Assembly: GCA_037444685.1 (NCBI GenBank) | Contig: JBBILX010000003.1 | Location: 62,001 to 126,000 of the forward strand | DNA length: 64,000 nt | Reading direction: 5' to 3' | Source of the DNA: UBA964 sp037444685 | GTDB taxonomy: Bacteria > Pseudomonadota > Gammaproteobacteria > Steroidobacterales > Steroidobacteraceae | Shown: positions 24,807-34,305 of the stretch, in pieces | Layout of the letters: the number at the start of each line of letters is the position of its first letter | Position numbering within the stretch: position 1 is the first letter of the stretch | Position numbers and translations under genes: made by a program | Notes under the pieces: generated by a model | Seen by the model: only the letters and a program-made list of their open reading frames with translations | Database searches by the model: none | What the model was told of the DNA's origin: nothing

Positions 24807-26098
24807 GCCTCGACCGCCGCGCACTGCTCGCGACCCTGCTCGTGACCGGCGCGACGCGAGCGGGCGTCGCTGTCTCGGACGCGGCCGGCGCGCGGCCGGT
24901 GCCTGCCGGCCTCTCGCGCGATCGGCTGCGGCGGCTCGACGCCTGGGCAAAGCGCTTGGTCGACGGCGGCGAGCGAGCAGGGGTGTCGGTCGTCGTGGCA
25001 CGTGCCGGGCGGGTCCGGTTCGCTGCGCATCACGGCCATGCCGACCTCGAGCGACGCCGGCCGATGACTGCCGACACGCTCGTACGCCTCTACTCGATGA
25101 CCAAACCCGTGACCTCCGTGGCCGTTATGCTGCTCATCGAGCAGGGGCAGTTGCAGCTGGTCGATCCCATCGCGCGCTACCTGCCGGAACTCGTTGAACT
25201 CGAGGTGCTCGAGCGTGCGGCCGACGGGACGTCGCGGCGTGTGCCGGCGCGGCGTCCGGTGACCATCCAGCATCTGCTCACGCACACGGCGGGGCTTTCG
25301 TACGTCTACCCCGAAGAGGTGGGCTACCGGCGCGACGACCTGCTCGGCCAGCAGAACTCGCTCGCCGACCTGATTCCGCGGCTCGCACGCCTGCCGCTGC
25401 TGCATCATCCCGGCGAGGGCTGGAACTACGGCACCGCGACCGACGTGCTCGCACGCCTCGTCGAAGTCGTTTCCGGTGCGAGCTTCGACGAGTTCCTGCG
25501 CAGTCAGCTGTTCGAGCCGCTCGGGATGCGCGACACGACCTTCCGCCCCTCAACGGCGCAGCGTGCGCGCCTCGCGGAAGTCTACGCACTCGGACCCGAT
25601 GGCAGGCTGCAGCGCGCCACGGAGCGTGCGCCGCACTCGGGTCCCTGGGACGGCGAGGGCCGCTTCCTCTCGGGCGGCGGCGGCCTGCTTTCGACGGCGC
25701 TCGACTACGCGCGCTTCGCGCAGATGCTCGCCGATGGCGGCACACTCGACGGGGTGCGCGTGCTGGCGCCAGCCAGCGTCGCACTGATGCTTCGCAACCA
25801 CGTGGCCGAGACCCATCTGCCACCGCGTTTCGCGGGACCGGGCGGCGCCGAGCTGTTCGCGGGCCACGGCTTCGGTCTCGGTTTCGCGGTGCTCGCGGAC
25901 CCGGCGCGCCACGGTGCTCCCGGCGCGGTGGGGCTGGCGCGCTGGGGCGGGCTCGCCGGCACGACCTTCTGGGTCGATCCCGCGAACCGGCTCGCGGTCG
26001 TCTTCGTGAGCCAGTATCTGCCGAGCGGTGCGTCGCGGATCGAGCGCGATCTCCAGGCGCTGGTCTACGGCGCGCTGCTCGAGCCCGCGGCCAGATAA
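24803..26098 (+). CDS. Beta-lactamase class C-like serine hydrolase
   Basis: A 431-residue serine hydrolase of the class C beta-lactamase / esterase EstB group. The N-terminus has a Tat- or Sec-like leader (DRRALLATLLVTGATRAG), suggesting export. The SxxK nucleophile motif is SMTK at residues 98-101, and the second motif is in the WNYGTATDVL segment; the third-motif region is GHGFGLGFAVL, with HxG-like sequence. The substrate may be esters or peptides; nothing here suggests antibiotic resistance. ATG 24803 overlaps the preceding gene and starts the leader. Its tail overlaps the convergent czcC-like gene by 34 bases. Confidence 0.88.
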   Translation: MSLDRRALLATLLVTGATRAGVAVSDAAGARPVPAGLSRDRLRRLDAWAKRLVDGGERAGVSVVVARAGRVRFAAHHGHADLERRRPMTADTLVRLYSMTKPVTSVAVMLLIEQGQLQLVDPIARYLPELVELEVLERAADGTSRRVPARRPVTIQHLLTHTAGLSYVYPEEVGYRRDDLLGQQNSLADLIPRLARLPLLHHPGEGWNYGTATDVLARLVEVVSGASFDEFLRSQLFEPLGMRDTTFRPSTAQRARLAEVYALGPDGRLQRATERAPHSGPWDGEGRFLSGGGGLLSTALDYARFAQMLADGGTLDGVRVLAPASVALMLRNHVAETHLPPRFAGPGGAELFAGHGFGLGFAVLADPARHGAPGAVGLARWGGLAGTTFWVDPANRLAVVFVSQYLPSGASRIERDLQALVYGALLEPAAR

Positions 26099-27339
26099 TC
26101 GAGCTGCGCAGCGCTCTCCCGCGCCGCGTAGCGTGCGCGCTCGAGCGCTTCCTCGACATCGCGCAGGGCGCGTTCGGCGGCGAGCCGTTCGAGCAGCGAC
26201 AGCCGCCCTGCCTCGTGGCCTCGTACCGCGAGCGAGGCCGCCAACTGCGCGGCCGGCAGCCCCGATTCGCGCAACGCGCGCAGTTCCGCGGCAGCGGCCG
26301 CCTGCGCGGCGCTGGCGGTCGCAAAGGCGTCGGTCAGCTCGCGGCGCGCCTCGGCGATCGCGAAGCGTGCCTGCACGAGTTCGCTGCGGGCCGATGCGAC
26401 GCCGACGGCGTTGCGGTCCCAGAGCGGCAGCGGCATCGACACGCCGAGGGTCAGGGCGCGATCGTCGCCGGGCGGTGCATCGGCGAAGTGGCGCACGCCG
26501 ACCGATAGCGTCGCGTCGGGGATGGACTCACGGCGTGCCAGCCTCGCGAGGGACTCGAGCTCCGTCTCGCGTGCGCGCTGCCGTCGCAGAAGCGGATGCT
26601 GCTCGGGATCGAACGCGGCCGCCGCCGGTGCCGCGGGCGGCTGGTCGAACCAGGCATCGTCGAGCCGCTCGGGCACTGTCTCGACGCCGAGCCAACGGCC
26701 GAGGGCGCGTCGTGCGATCGTCGCTTCGCCGCGCGCACGGTTCAGCGCGCCGAGGGCGGTCGTGGCCTCGACTTCGAGGCGCGCGAGCTGCAGCTCCGCG
26801 TCGAGACCGGCATCGACGCGCCGCCGGACCGCATCGCGCAGCGTCAGCGTCGCCGCATGGCGATCCCGCGCCAGAGTCGTGAGACGGTCGGCGAGCAGCA
26901 CGCGCGCATAGGCGATCGTGACCTCGCGCCGCGTCTCGTGCCGCGCGAGCTCGAGACCGAGGCGTGCCTGCTCGACGCCGGCGGCGGCGGCCTCGACGCG
27001 TGCGCGCCGCTTGCCACCGACCGACATCCGTTGATGGAGTGCGATGGTCGTCTCGGCGGCGTCGAAGTCCCGATACGCGCCCTCGCCAAGGACGTTCTCG
27101 GCCTCGACCGACAGCTCCGGATTGGACGGGCGGCGCGCCTGGCCGAGCTGAGCGCGCGCCAGTTCCGCAGCCGCGTCGGCCAAGGTGAGTGCGGGACCCG
27201 CCTCCAGCGCGCGCTGCAGGGCGGCCTCCAGCGTCAGCGTCTCCGTCGCCGCGCCAGACGCGGCAGTTGCGGCCGCAATCACCGCCGTCGCGAGCAGCAG
27301 CGGCGCGGCGCGACGGCGGCGTTCAGCGCGCATGCGCAT
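26065..27339 (-). CDS. Outer-membrane channel of RND metal exporter (CzcC/TolC family)
   Basis: A 424-residue TolC-family protein with signal peptide (about residues 1-32) and two OEP repeats: ETLTLEAALQRALEAGPALTLADA at the start, NPELSVEAENVLGEG, then a second repeat from about residue 230. It would form the outer-membrane tunnel of the tripartite exporter with the RND and adaptor encoded upstream. The order on the minus strand is adaptor, RND pump, small periplasmic protein, this gene. Its start overlaps the end of the small gene. Several Met codons near 27333-27339 could serve; the first is taken. Confidence 0.88.
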   Translation of the reverse strand: MRMRAERRRRAAPLLLATAVIAAATAASGAATETLTLEAALQRALEAGPALTLADAAAELARAQLGQARRPSNPELSVEAENVLGEGAYRDFDAAETTIALHQRMSVGGKRRARVEAAAAGVEQARLGLELARHETRREVTIAYARVLLADRLTTLARDRHAATLTLRDAVRRRVDAGLDAELQLARLEVEATTALGALNRARGEATIARRALGRWLGVETVPERLDDAWFDQPPAAPAAAAFDPEQHPLLRRQRARETELESLARLARRESIPDATLSVGVRHFADAPPGDDRALTLGVSMPLPLWDRNAVGVASARSELVQARFAIAEARRELTDAFATASAAQAAAAAELRALRESGLPAAQLAASLAVRGHEAGRLSLLERLAAERALRDVEEALERARYAARESAAQLDYLAAGSSSAP

Positions 27340-27637
27340 CGGCCCTGGTCGACGTGAAGTGCGTCTGCGCTTGCTTCTGGCCGGGCACGTGCAGCGTCAC
27401 GAGCAGTGTCGCCTTCGACTTTGCCCGGCTCAGGTCGACCGCCTTGTGGCTGACGGCGTCGTGCACGTGAACCTCGAAGCCGTTGCCGAGCGGCACGAGA
27501 TGCACGGGAAATGCTCCTGCCCTGACGTCCCGGCTGCCGGGGCCGTGCTCCGGCTCGTCGTGAGCGCGTGCGCCGCCGGCTGCGATCACGCAGAGCATCA
27601 CTGCGAGCGTCAAATCACGGATGCCGCGCTGGACCAT
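27323..27637 (-). CDS. Small periplasmic protein in the RND operon, function unknown
   Basis: A 104-residue protein with a signal peptide (LTLAVMLCVIAAGGARAHDEPEHG) cut just before a His. The mature part contains His residues near the N-terminus (HDEPEHG), VHLVPLGNGFEVHVHDAVSHKAVDL and a final STRADAHAR, so metal binding is possible. It lies between the pump and the outer-membrane channel genes and overlaps the latter. No named family is recognised. It may deliver metal ions to the exporter or act as a sensor; this is only inference. Confidence 0.6.
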   Translation of the reverse strand: MVQRGIRDLTLAVMLCVIAAGGARAHDEPEHGPGSRDVRAGAFPVHLVPLGNGFEVHVHDAVSHKAVDLSRAKSKATLLVTLHVPGQKQAQTHFTSTRADAHAR

Positions 27638-27664
27638 ACGGATCTCCTTGCGTTGTCGTGCGGA

Positions 27665-30600
27665 TCAATAGGCATTGGCGGGCGTGCCCTGCGCGCGACG
27701 CTCGGCGAGCCGGGCGAGCGCCGGGGCGCCGAACCGCTCGAGCAGCAGGGGCGTGACGACCGCATCGAGCAGCGTCGCCGTGAACAGGCCGCCGAAGATG
27801 GTCACGGCCACCGGATGCAGGATCTCCTTGCCCGGATCCCCGGCACCGATCAGCAGCGGCACGAGTGCGACTCCGGCCGAGACGGCGGTCATCAGCACCG
27901 GTGTCATGCGCTCGAGGCAGGCGCGCCGGATGGTCGCCCGATCGAAGGCCTCGCCCTCGAGCAGCACGAGATTGAGCGTGTGACTGATCTTGAGGATGCC
28001 ATTGCGCGCCGTGATGCCGGTCAGCGTGATGAAACCGACCATCGTCGCGACCGACAGGTCGAGCCCGGCGATCCGGATCGCGGCGACCGAGCCGACCAGT
28101 GCGAGCGGCACGTTGCCCATGACGATCAGCGCGAGCGGTGCGGATTCGTAGCGCGAGTACAGGACGAGGAAGATCAGCGCGAAAGAGACCAGCGAGAGCA
28201 TCAGGATCGTGCGGGCCGCTTCCTGCTGGGCGCGGAACTGTCCCTCGATCCGCAGCGCATACCCGGTGGGCAGCTCGAGCTCGGCGAGTCGCTGCTGCAT
28301 CGCTGCGACGACGCGATCGGCCGCGCCGCCCTCGAGATTGCCCGAAACGACGATGCGGCGCCGCCCGTCCTCGCGCTGGATCTGGTTCGGGCCGTCGGCG
28401 ACCTCGACCGCGGCGAGGCGCGCGAGCGGCACCATGCCGCGCGGGGTGTCGATCAGCAGCGTCTCGAGCGCTTCGCGCGTGCGGGCCGTTTCGTCGAGCT
28501 GCATCGTGACGGCGAAGCGTCTCGAGCCGTCGATGATCTCGGCGATGCGCTCGCCGCCGGACAGCATTTCGATGTGGCGGGCCACCTGGGCGGGCGTCAC
28601 GCCGTGCCAGCGCGCCGCGTCCTCGTCGACCCGCACGTGTATCTCAGGCGCCCTGACCTGCCGCTCGAGGCGCAGATCGACGAGTCCGGGCACTCCGGCG
28701 ACGAGCTGTTCGGCGCGTGCGCCCAGCGCCCGCAGCGTGTCGAGATCGTCGCCCGAGATCTTCACGACGACCTGTGCCTGAACGCCGGACAGCAGATGGT
28801 CGAGTCGATGGCCGATCGGCTGGCCGAGCGAGACCGACGCCGGCAGCACCTCGAGGCGCCTTCGGATGTCGGCGAGCACCGCATCCAGCGGACGCCCGCC
28901 GTCGCCGATCTTCACGTCGATCTCGCTGTAGTGCACGCCCTCGGCGTGCTCGTCGAGCTCGGCTCTGCCGGTGCGTCGGCCAACCGATTCGACTTCGGGC
29001 ACGGCGCCGATCAGACGCTCGGCCTCGGCGCCGAGCCGTTCCGAGTCGCTGAGCGCAATCCCAGGACTGAAGATCACCGAAACGACGGCCGTGCCCTCAT
29101 TGAACGTCGGCAGGAAGCTGCGCGGCAGCGTCCATGCGCCGATGACCGCGATGGCGACCGCCGCGGCAGCGATGCCGAGCACGGGCCCGGGACGCGGCTG
29201 CGACCAGTCGAGCAGGCGTCCGTAGTGGCGTTTGAGCCAGCGCACGAGGCCGCTGTCGGGTTCCTCGAGGCGCCTCATGGACGGCAGCAGCCAGTAACAG
29301 AGGACCGGCGTCAGGGTGATCGAGACCACGAGGCTCGCGAGGATCGACACGATGTAGGCGATGCCGAGCGGCGCGAACAACTGGCCCTCGATGCCGGAGA
29401 GCGCGAACAGCGGCACGAACACGAGCACGATGATCAGTGTCGCGTAGAAGATGCCGGAGCGGACCTCCTGGCTGGCCGCTGCCACGACGTCGAGCAGCGG
29501 GCGGGGCTGCGCGCGGACGCGGTTCTCGCGCAGTCGCCGGAAGATGTTCTCGACGCCGACTACGGCGTCGTCGACGAGTTCGCCGATTGCGATCGCGAGG
29601 CCGCCGAGGGTCATCGTGTTGATTGACAGCCCGAAGACCGCGAACACGATGGCGGTGATGCAGATCGACATCGGGATGGCGACCAGCGAGATCACGGTCG
29701 TGCGCACGTTGAGCAGGAAGGCGAACAGCACAACCGCGACGATCAGCAGCGCCTCGAACAGCACCTTGCGCACATTGCCGATCGAGGCTTCGATGAAGTC
29801 CGCCTGGCGGAACTGCACCTTGACGGTCGTGATCTCGGGCGGCAGCGTCGCCCGAAGCGATGCAAGCTGCCCCTCGATCTCGCGGGTCAGTGCCACCGTG
29901 TCGATGCCCGGCTGTTTCTGGATACCGAGGATCACGGCGGGCATGCCGTCGAGGCCGGCACTGCCCCGGCGCGGCCGCGCGGCGAAGCCGACGTCGGCGA
30001 CGGCTTGCAGCAGCACTGGCGTGCCGTCGTGCACGGCGACGACGAGTCCAGCGAGCGACTCCGGATCGCGCGTGCGACCGAGCGTGCGGATCACGTATTC
30101 CTGGGAGAGCTGCTCGATGAAGCCGCCGCCGCCATTCGTCGCGAAACCGCGAACCGCGGCCTCTATCTGTTCGAGCGTGACGTCGAGCGCACGCATGCGC
30201 GCCGGATCCGGCGTGATGCGGAATTCGCGCACGAGCCCGCCGATCGGAATCACCTGCGCGACGCCCGGGATCGACAGCAGCTTGGGTCGCACGACGAAGT
30301 CGGCGGTCTCGCGGAGCACCATGGGATCCGCCTTGGGACCGGCGAGCGCGAGCAGCATGATCTCGCCCATGATCGAGCTGATCGGGCCGATGGCGGGGAC
30401 GATGCCCTCGGGCAGCTGCGCGGCGACCGCACCGAGTCGCTCGGCCACCTGCTGGCGCGCGCGGTAGATGTCGTAGTTCCAGTCGAACTCGACGTAGATG
30501 AACGACAGGCCGAGGCTCGACGTCGAGCGCACGCGCGTCACGCCCGGCAGTCCCTGCATCGAAGTCTCGATCGGAAAGGTCACGAGCTGCTCGACCTCTT

Positions 30601-30775
30601 CGGCCGCGAGACCGTGCGTCTCGGTCTGAATCGTGACGGTCGGACGGTTGAGGTTCGGCAGCACGTCGATCTGCAGGCGCGGAATCACGACGAGGCCCAG
30701 CAGCACGAGCAGAAGCGAACCGGCCAGGACGAAGACCCGGTGGCGCAGGCTGGCGCGGACGAGGAAGTTGAACAT
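27665..30775 (-). CDS. Heavy-metal RND efflux pump (CzcA/CusA type)
   Basis: The inner-membrane proton antiporter of the exporter, 1036 residues, the usual length for the HME-RND family. It begins MFNFLVRASLRHRVFVLAGSLLLVLLGL, shows the periplasmic repeats (for example RQQVAERLGAVAAQLPEGIVP), and the transmembrane-4 acidic motif AIGELVDDAVVGVENIFRRL, with Asp-Asp and Glu for proton relay. The first acid of the classical DFG-type HME1 motif is replaced by Ala, closer to CusA-like or uncharacterised HME5 proteins, so the metal cannot be named. It is nine bases downstream of the adaptor gene. It looks complete. Confidence 0.93.
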   Translation of the reverse strand: MFNFLVRASLRHRVFVLAGSLLLVLLGLVVIPRLQIDVLPNLNRPTVTIQTETHGLAAEEVEQLVTFPIETSMQGLPGVTRVRSTSSLGLSFIYVEFDWNYDIYRARQQVAERLGAVAAQLPEGIVPAIGPISSIMGEIMLLALAGPKADPMVLRETADFVVRPKLLSIPGVAQVIPIGGLVREFRITPDPARMRALDVTLEQIEAAVRGFATNGGGGFIEQLSQEYVIRTLGRTRDPESLAGLVVAVHDGTPVLLQAVADVGFAARPRRGSAGLDGMPAVILGIQKQPGIDTVALTREIEGQLASLRATLPPEITTVKVQFRQADFIEASIGNVRKVLFEALLIVAVVLFAFLLNVRTTVISLVAIPMSICITAIVFAVFGLSINTMTLGGLAIAIGELVDDAVVGVENIFRRLRENRVRAQPRPLLDVVAAASQEVRSGIFYATLIIVLVFVPLFALSGIEGQLFAPLGIAYIVSILASLVVSITLTPVLCYWLLPSMRRLEEPDSGLVRWLKRHYGRLLDWSQPRPGPVLGIAAAAVAIAVIGAWTLPRSFLPTFNEGTAVVSVIFSPGIALSDSERLGAEAERLIGAVPEVESVGRRTGRAELDEHAEGVHYSEIDVKIGDGGRPLDAVLADIRRRLEVLPASVSLGQPIGHRLDHLLSGVQAQVVVKISGDDLDTLRALGARAEQLVAGVPGLVDLRLERQVRAPEIHVRVDEDAARWHGVTPAQVARHIEMLSGGERIAEIIDGSRRFAVTMQLDETARTREALETLLIDTPRGMVPLARLAAVEVADGPNQIQREDGRRRIVVSGNLEGGAADRVVAAMQQRLAELELPTGYALRIEGQFRAQQEAARTILMLSLVSFALIFLVLYSRYESAPLALIVMGNVPLALVGSVAAIRIAGLDLSVATMVGFITLTGITARNGILKISHTLNLVLLEGEAFDRATIRRACLERMTPVLMTAVSAGVALVPLLIGAGDPGKEILHPVAVTIFGGLFTATLLDAVVTPLLLERFGAPALARLAERRAQGTPANAY

Positions 30776-30783
30776 GACGCGGC

Positions 30784-32418
30784 TCAGCGGACCTGGGCGA
30801 GCAGGCCGGCACCCTGCACGACGACACGAGTGCCGGCCTCGAGACCCGCGACGATCGCGACGCGCTCGCCGGAAACCGGTCGCACGCGGACGGTGCGCGG
30901 CACGAAGCGCTCCGCAGAGCGCTTCTCGAATACCACCGTCTCGCCGTTGGCGAGGCGGACCACGGCGCCGGCCGGCAGCAGGATCCCGTCGGTCGTGACC
31001 GTCTGTTCGAGCCAGGCGGTCACGGGCTCGCCGACGAGCAGTCCCGGGGCCGCTTCGGTGAGTCGCAGGCGCACGGGCAGCGCGCCGCCTGTCTGCGCGA
31101 CGCCGACGCCGGCGAGTTCCGCGGCGAGCATGCGACCGTCACGGAGTGTGACGCTCGCGCGGCGCACGGCCGTGCGATCGAAACGCGAGAAGGCCAGCGC
31201 CTCGACGGCGAGTCGCGCGGGATCGACGATCTGCAGCAGGTCGACGCCCGGGGCCACGACTTCGCCGGGACGGACGGCAATCGCCGCGACCACGCCATCG
31301 ATCGGCGCCGTGATCGCCTCGCCGTCGCCGGCGGTCCTCCGCCAGGCATCGCGCTGTGCGGCGAGGCTCGCGACGCGGGCGCGTGCTGCTTCGATCTCGG
31401 CCCGCGCGACGACGCCGGGCAATCCTTCGAGCCGTTCGAGCTCGAGCCGCGCCTGAGCGAGCTCGACCTCGGTGCGCGCCGCTTCGGCCGATGCGCCGGC
31501 GCGCTCGGCGGCCGAGCCGCTCGGCGTGAGGCGCAGCAGCGCCTGGCCGCGGCGGACGCGCGCGCCGAGCTCGGGCCAGCCTGAGGGGCCCGCGGCGACG
31601 CGCCCACCCTGCAGAGTCTGCAGCGCGACGCTGGCGCCTGGATCGCCGCGCAGCTCGCCCACGAGCTTGACCGACACGGGCACCGGGCCCTCGCTCGCGA
31701 TCATCGTGCGCACGGCGAGGATCCGCTGTGTCGCCTTGGGCAGAAACAGGCTGCCGTCGGGGGCGCGCGCGGGGCGATGGCCGCCGGGCGCCGCGGCAGG
31801 GCTCTCTTCGGCGTGATCTTCGTGCGCGGACGCCTCGGGCGAAGTGACGAGACTGCAACCAAGCAGCGCGACGCACAAACCCGCGGTGCGCCGCCTCCGC
31901 AGCAGCACGAAGCCGCAGGCTGCGAGCACGGCGGTGCCGAGCACGAGCCACGGCCAGCGCGTCTCGAGCAACCCGTGATCGTGCTCGTCGCCCTCGACCG
32001 GGGCATCGAGCGTGCCGCCGAGCAGATCGTCGCCAGCCGCGCCGGCAATCTCGAGCGTGATCCCGAGCGTGCGCCCGATCGCGGCCTCGGGCACGTCGAC
32101 CTCGTAGACACCTGGTTCCTCCTCGCGGGCGAGGCTCGCGTCGATGACGCCGTCGATCGACACCTGCACGCGCGCACCGGTGACCGGCTCGTTGGTGTCG
32201 TAGAGGTCGAGCCAGATCGCGACGTGGTCGCCGTGCGGCTCGATCACGGCCTCATAGCGCTCGGAGGACAGCACCGCGACACGGCGTGCTTCGGTGCCCT
32301 GCGCCATCCCGGCTGCGGGCTCCTCGCGCGCAGGGTCATCGTCACCGTGCGCGGCGGCGAGCGCAGGCCACACGGAAAGCAGCGCGACACAGACGAGTCG
32401 GAAGCGGTTTTTTTTCAT
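30784..32418 (-). CDS. RND metal-exporter adaptor with extra N-terminal domain (CzcB type)
   Basis: Periplasmic adaptor (membrane fusion protein) of 544 residues. The C-terminal two-thirds is a normal CzcB/HlyD adaptor: VKLVGELRGDPGASVALQTLQGGRV, a coiled coil around residues 290-350, ITAPIDGVVAAIAVRPGEVVAPG and a barrel. The first 165 residues are extra: a signal peptide, a His/Asp-rich start (AHGDDDPAREE), a strand-rich domain (YEAVIEPHGDHVAIWLDLYD...VSIDGVIDASL), then a membrane segment (WPWLVLGTAVLAACGFVLL) and a lipobox-like ALLGCS. Two export signals in series suggest fusion of a small metal-binding protein to the adaptor. An eight-base A-run on the coding strand right after the ATG (32408-32415 on +) could permit slippage. 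Confidence 0.88.
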   Translation of the reverse strand: MKKNRFRLVCVALLSVWPALAAAHGDDDPAREEPAAGMAQGTEARRVAVLSSERYEAVIEPHGDHVAIWLDLYDTNEPVTGARVQVSIDGVIDASLAREEEPGVYEVDVPEAAIGRTLGITLEIAGAAGDDLLGGTLDAPVEGDEHDHGLLETRWPWLVLGTAVLAACGFVLLRRRRTAGLCVALLGCSLVTSPEASAHEDHAEESPAAAPGGHRPARAPDGSLFLPKATQRILAVRTMIASEGPVPVSVKLVGELRGDPGASVALQTLQGGRVAAGPSGWPELGARVRRGQALLRLTPSGSAAERAGASAEAARTEVELAQARLELERLEGLPGVVARAEIEAARARVASLAAQRDAWRRTAGDGEAITAPIDGVVAAIAVRPGEVVAPGVDLLQIVDPARLAVEALAFSRFDRTAVRRASVTLRDGRMLAAELAGVGVAQTGGALPVRLRLTEAAPGLLVGEPVTAWLEQTVTTDGILLPAGAVVRLANGETVVFEKRSAERFVPRTVRVRPVSGERVAIVAGLEAGTRVVVQGAGLLAQVR

Positions 32419-32481
32419 GGAGCACGACCTCGAGACGACGGAACAACGGGGCCGCAAGGCCCGGACGTCGACGGAGATCGG

Positions 32482-32874
32482 CTAGATCAGCAGGCGTTTA
32501 CTGTGCCCGAATCGGTGGTCGAGCCATGCGGGTGGTCGCGTCTCGGCGATCCGCAGGTGAGCCGGTGGATCCCGCGAGCCATCGGCGAGCCAGTCGGCGA
32601 GCGACAGCCTCGCCACGAGGGCGAGGCAAGGAGCGCTCCCACTGGAGCTGTGCGCGGCCGATGCGCCCGGCGGCTCGGCGTCGAGCATCTGATGCTGAGG
32701 GTCCGCGTGGTCGCAGTGCGTGAGTGCCGACTCGAGATGGGCGGAGGCGTCGTCGTGCAGGCACCAGGCGAAAGCCGGCGTGGCGGCCTGCAGGGCAAAC
32801 ACGGCGACGCAGCCCGCGAGCCAATGCCGCCAGGCGGCGCGCCGATGCCCGCAGATGGCCCCAACGCCGGCCAT
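32482..32874 (-). CDS. Small exported Cys/His protein upstream of RND genes (CzcI-like)
   Basis: A 130-residue protein. One hydrophobic segment (WLAGCVAVFALQAATPAFAWC) serves as signal or anchor, and the mature part contains His and Cys (HDDASAHLESALTHCDHADPQHQML), then a low-complexity Ala/Ser stretch and the tail RFGHSKRLLI. Position ahead of the adaptor and pump, length and Cys/His content resemble CzcI-like or DUF2946-like proteins that sit at the head of heavy-metal efflux operons and may regulate them. A similar small protein ending RLLI heads the copper cluster at 37717. Confidence 0.6.
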   Translation of the reverse strand: MAGVGAICGHRRAAWRHWLAGCVAVFALQAATPAFAWCLHDDASAHLESALTHCDHADPQHQMLDAEPPGASAAHSSSGSAPCLALVARLSLADWLADGSRDPPAHLRIAETRPPAWLDHRFGHSKRLLI

Positions 32875-32883
32875 GGCCCGATT

Positions 32884-33693
32884 CTAGCGCGCTGCCGGCT
32901 TGCGGAACTTCAACGTGAAGCGGTCGCTGTAGCCGGCGATCGACGGGCGCGCGGTGTCGTAGCGCAGCTCGTCGTCGGGCCGGTAGTGTAGATCGCTGAA
33001 GCCGGCGAACTCGAAGCCGGCATCCAGCGCTTCCTTGATGACAACGACCGGGTCGATGCGCCGCCAGTTCTCGACCGTACCCGGTTCGTTGTGCCGCCGG
33101 GTGTGGTCGACGACTCCATAGATGCCGCCCGGCTTCAGGGCCGCCAAGACGGCGCGATTGAGATTCGCGCGCGTCTCGGGCGTCAGGTTGTGCAGGTTGC
33201 GGAACGTGAGCACCATGTCGAGGTCCTTCACGCCGAGATCGACGCTGTCCATCTTGAATACGCCGAACTGTCCCGAGGGCTGCGGCGTCGCCCTCGCGGG
33301 CGCGACCTCGACCTTGTCGAGCTTCCATTCCTGCAGCCGCGGGGCGAGCCGATCGGCGCCGATCGCGATGTAGAGCTTGCCCTGCTCGGCGAGCACCTGC
33401 CCGAGGATCTTCGTGTACCAGCCGCCCCCCGGGAACAACTCGAGGACACGCATGTTGGGCTGCAGCCCGAAGAACTCGAGGGTCTGCATCGGCTTGCGCT
33501 CGGTGCGGTCGCGCGCACGCTCCTCGGCGGTGCGGATGTCGCTGGCGAGCGCAGCCTCGATGCGCTTGGCGATCTCGCTCTTGGGCGGCGGCGGCGCCAT
33601 CTGTGCACCGACCGGCATCGCGGCGAGGCCGAAGAGGATGCCGAGCGCAGCGGCGCCGCGCAGGGCGGAAGAGTTCGCAGTGATTCTGGTCAT
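32884..33693 (-). CDS. Exported SAM-dependent methyltransferase-like protein
   Basis: A 269-residue protein of the predicted-methyltransferase group found widely in proteobacteria (COG4798 type). Signal peptide at residues 1-30 (GAAALGILFGLAAMPVGAQ), then the nucleotide-binding segment NMRVLELFPGGGWYTKILGQVLA, and DLDMVLTFRNLHNL with LKPGGIYGVVDHTRR. The predicted periplasmic location is odd for a SAM enzyme but is typical of this family; the substrate is unknown. Its start overlaps the stop of the Fur-type gene (ATGA at 33690-33693), so it may be under the same control. Confidence 0.85.
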   Translation of the reverse strand: MTRITANSSALRGAAALGILFGLAAMPVGAQMAPPPPKSEIAKRIEAALASDIRTAEERARDRTERKPMQTLEFFGLQPNMRVLELFPGGGWYTKILGQVLAEQGKLYIAIGADRLAPRLQEWKLDKVEVAPARATPQPSGQFGVFKMDSVDLGVKDLDMVLTFRNLHNLTPETRANLNRAVLAALKPGGIYGVVDHTRRHNEPGTVENWRRIDPVVVIKEALDAGFEFAGFSDLHYRPDDELRYDTARPSIAGYSDRFTLKFRKPAAR

Positions 33694-34193
33694 GAGGCGT
33701 GACTCCTTGCGGGGGCGGTGAGGGAGGACGGCACGGCATCCATGCAATCGTTGCACAGGCCCTTGATCTCGAGCGGGGCCGGCTCGACCCTGAAGCCGGC
33801 GGCGCGGCAGCGATCGGCGAGCGCGCGCTGCAAGGCCGGATCGTCGATCTCGACGACACGATGGCAGCGCCGGCAGACCAGGAACTGGCCGACGTGGTCG
33901 CGCCGCGGCGCGTCGCAGCCGACGAAAGCGTTCAGGGAGTCAATTCGGTGGACCAGTCCCGCGTCGATGAGGAAATCGAGCGCACGGTAGACGGTGGGTG
34001 GCGCGGCCTTGTCGCGCTCCTTGGCCAGCTCGGCGAGGATGTCGTAGGCGCCGATCGGCTTGTGAGCGCGCCAGACGATCTCGAGCACGCGCTGGCGCAC
34101 CGGCGTCAGTCGCAGGCCACGCGCGGCGCAGACCTCGGTGGCCGTCGCAACGGCGCGGGTGATGCAGGCGGCGTGATCGTGGCGACGGGCCAT
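33690..34193 (-). CDS. zur: Zinc uptake regulator Zur-like Fur-family repressor
   Basis: A 167-residue Fur-family protein. N-terminal winged helix LTPVRQRVLEIVWRAHKPIGAYDILAEL and APPTVYRALDFLIDAGLVHRI with the DNA-contacting YRAL, then the dimerisation domain with the structural zinc pairs CRRC (near residue 107) and CNDC (near residue 150). The arrangement and absence of the Fur HHDH motif fit Zur, which blocks zinc uptake genes when zinc is plentiful. It faces a CobW GTPase divergently, a common Zur target, but I see no AT-rich Zur box in the 112-base gap between them. Starts at the second Met. Confidence 0.85.
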   Translation of the reverse strand: MARRHDHAACITRAVATATEVCAARGLRLTPVRQRVLEIVWRAHKPIGAYDILAELAKERDKAAPPTVYRALDFLIDAGLVHRIDSLNAFVGCDAPRRDHVGQFLVCRRCHRVVEIDDPALQRALADRCRAAGFRVEPAPLEIKGLCNDCMDAVPSSLTAPARSHAS

Positions 34194-34305
34194 GGCCGGC
34201 AAGATATGCCGCGGCCCCTGGCCGGCGCAACCTCGGCAGTCGTTGACTCGCGGCGGGTACCCACGGCCGTGCCAAGCGCGGCGTCAGCGCCTACAATCGC
34301 GCGCC

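Noticed and set aside
27185..29626. 813-codon plus-strand frame opposite the RND pump and channel genes
   Set aside because: Antisense shadow of czcA and czcC; very rich in Arg, Asp, Gln, His with no domain.
34194..34305. Zur box between zur and the CobW gene
   Set aside because: No AT-rich palindrome is visible in the 112-base gap.
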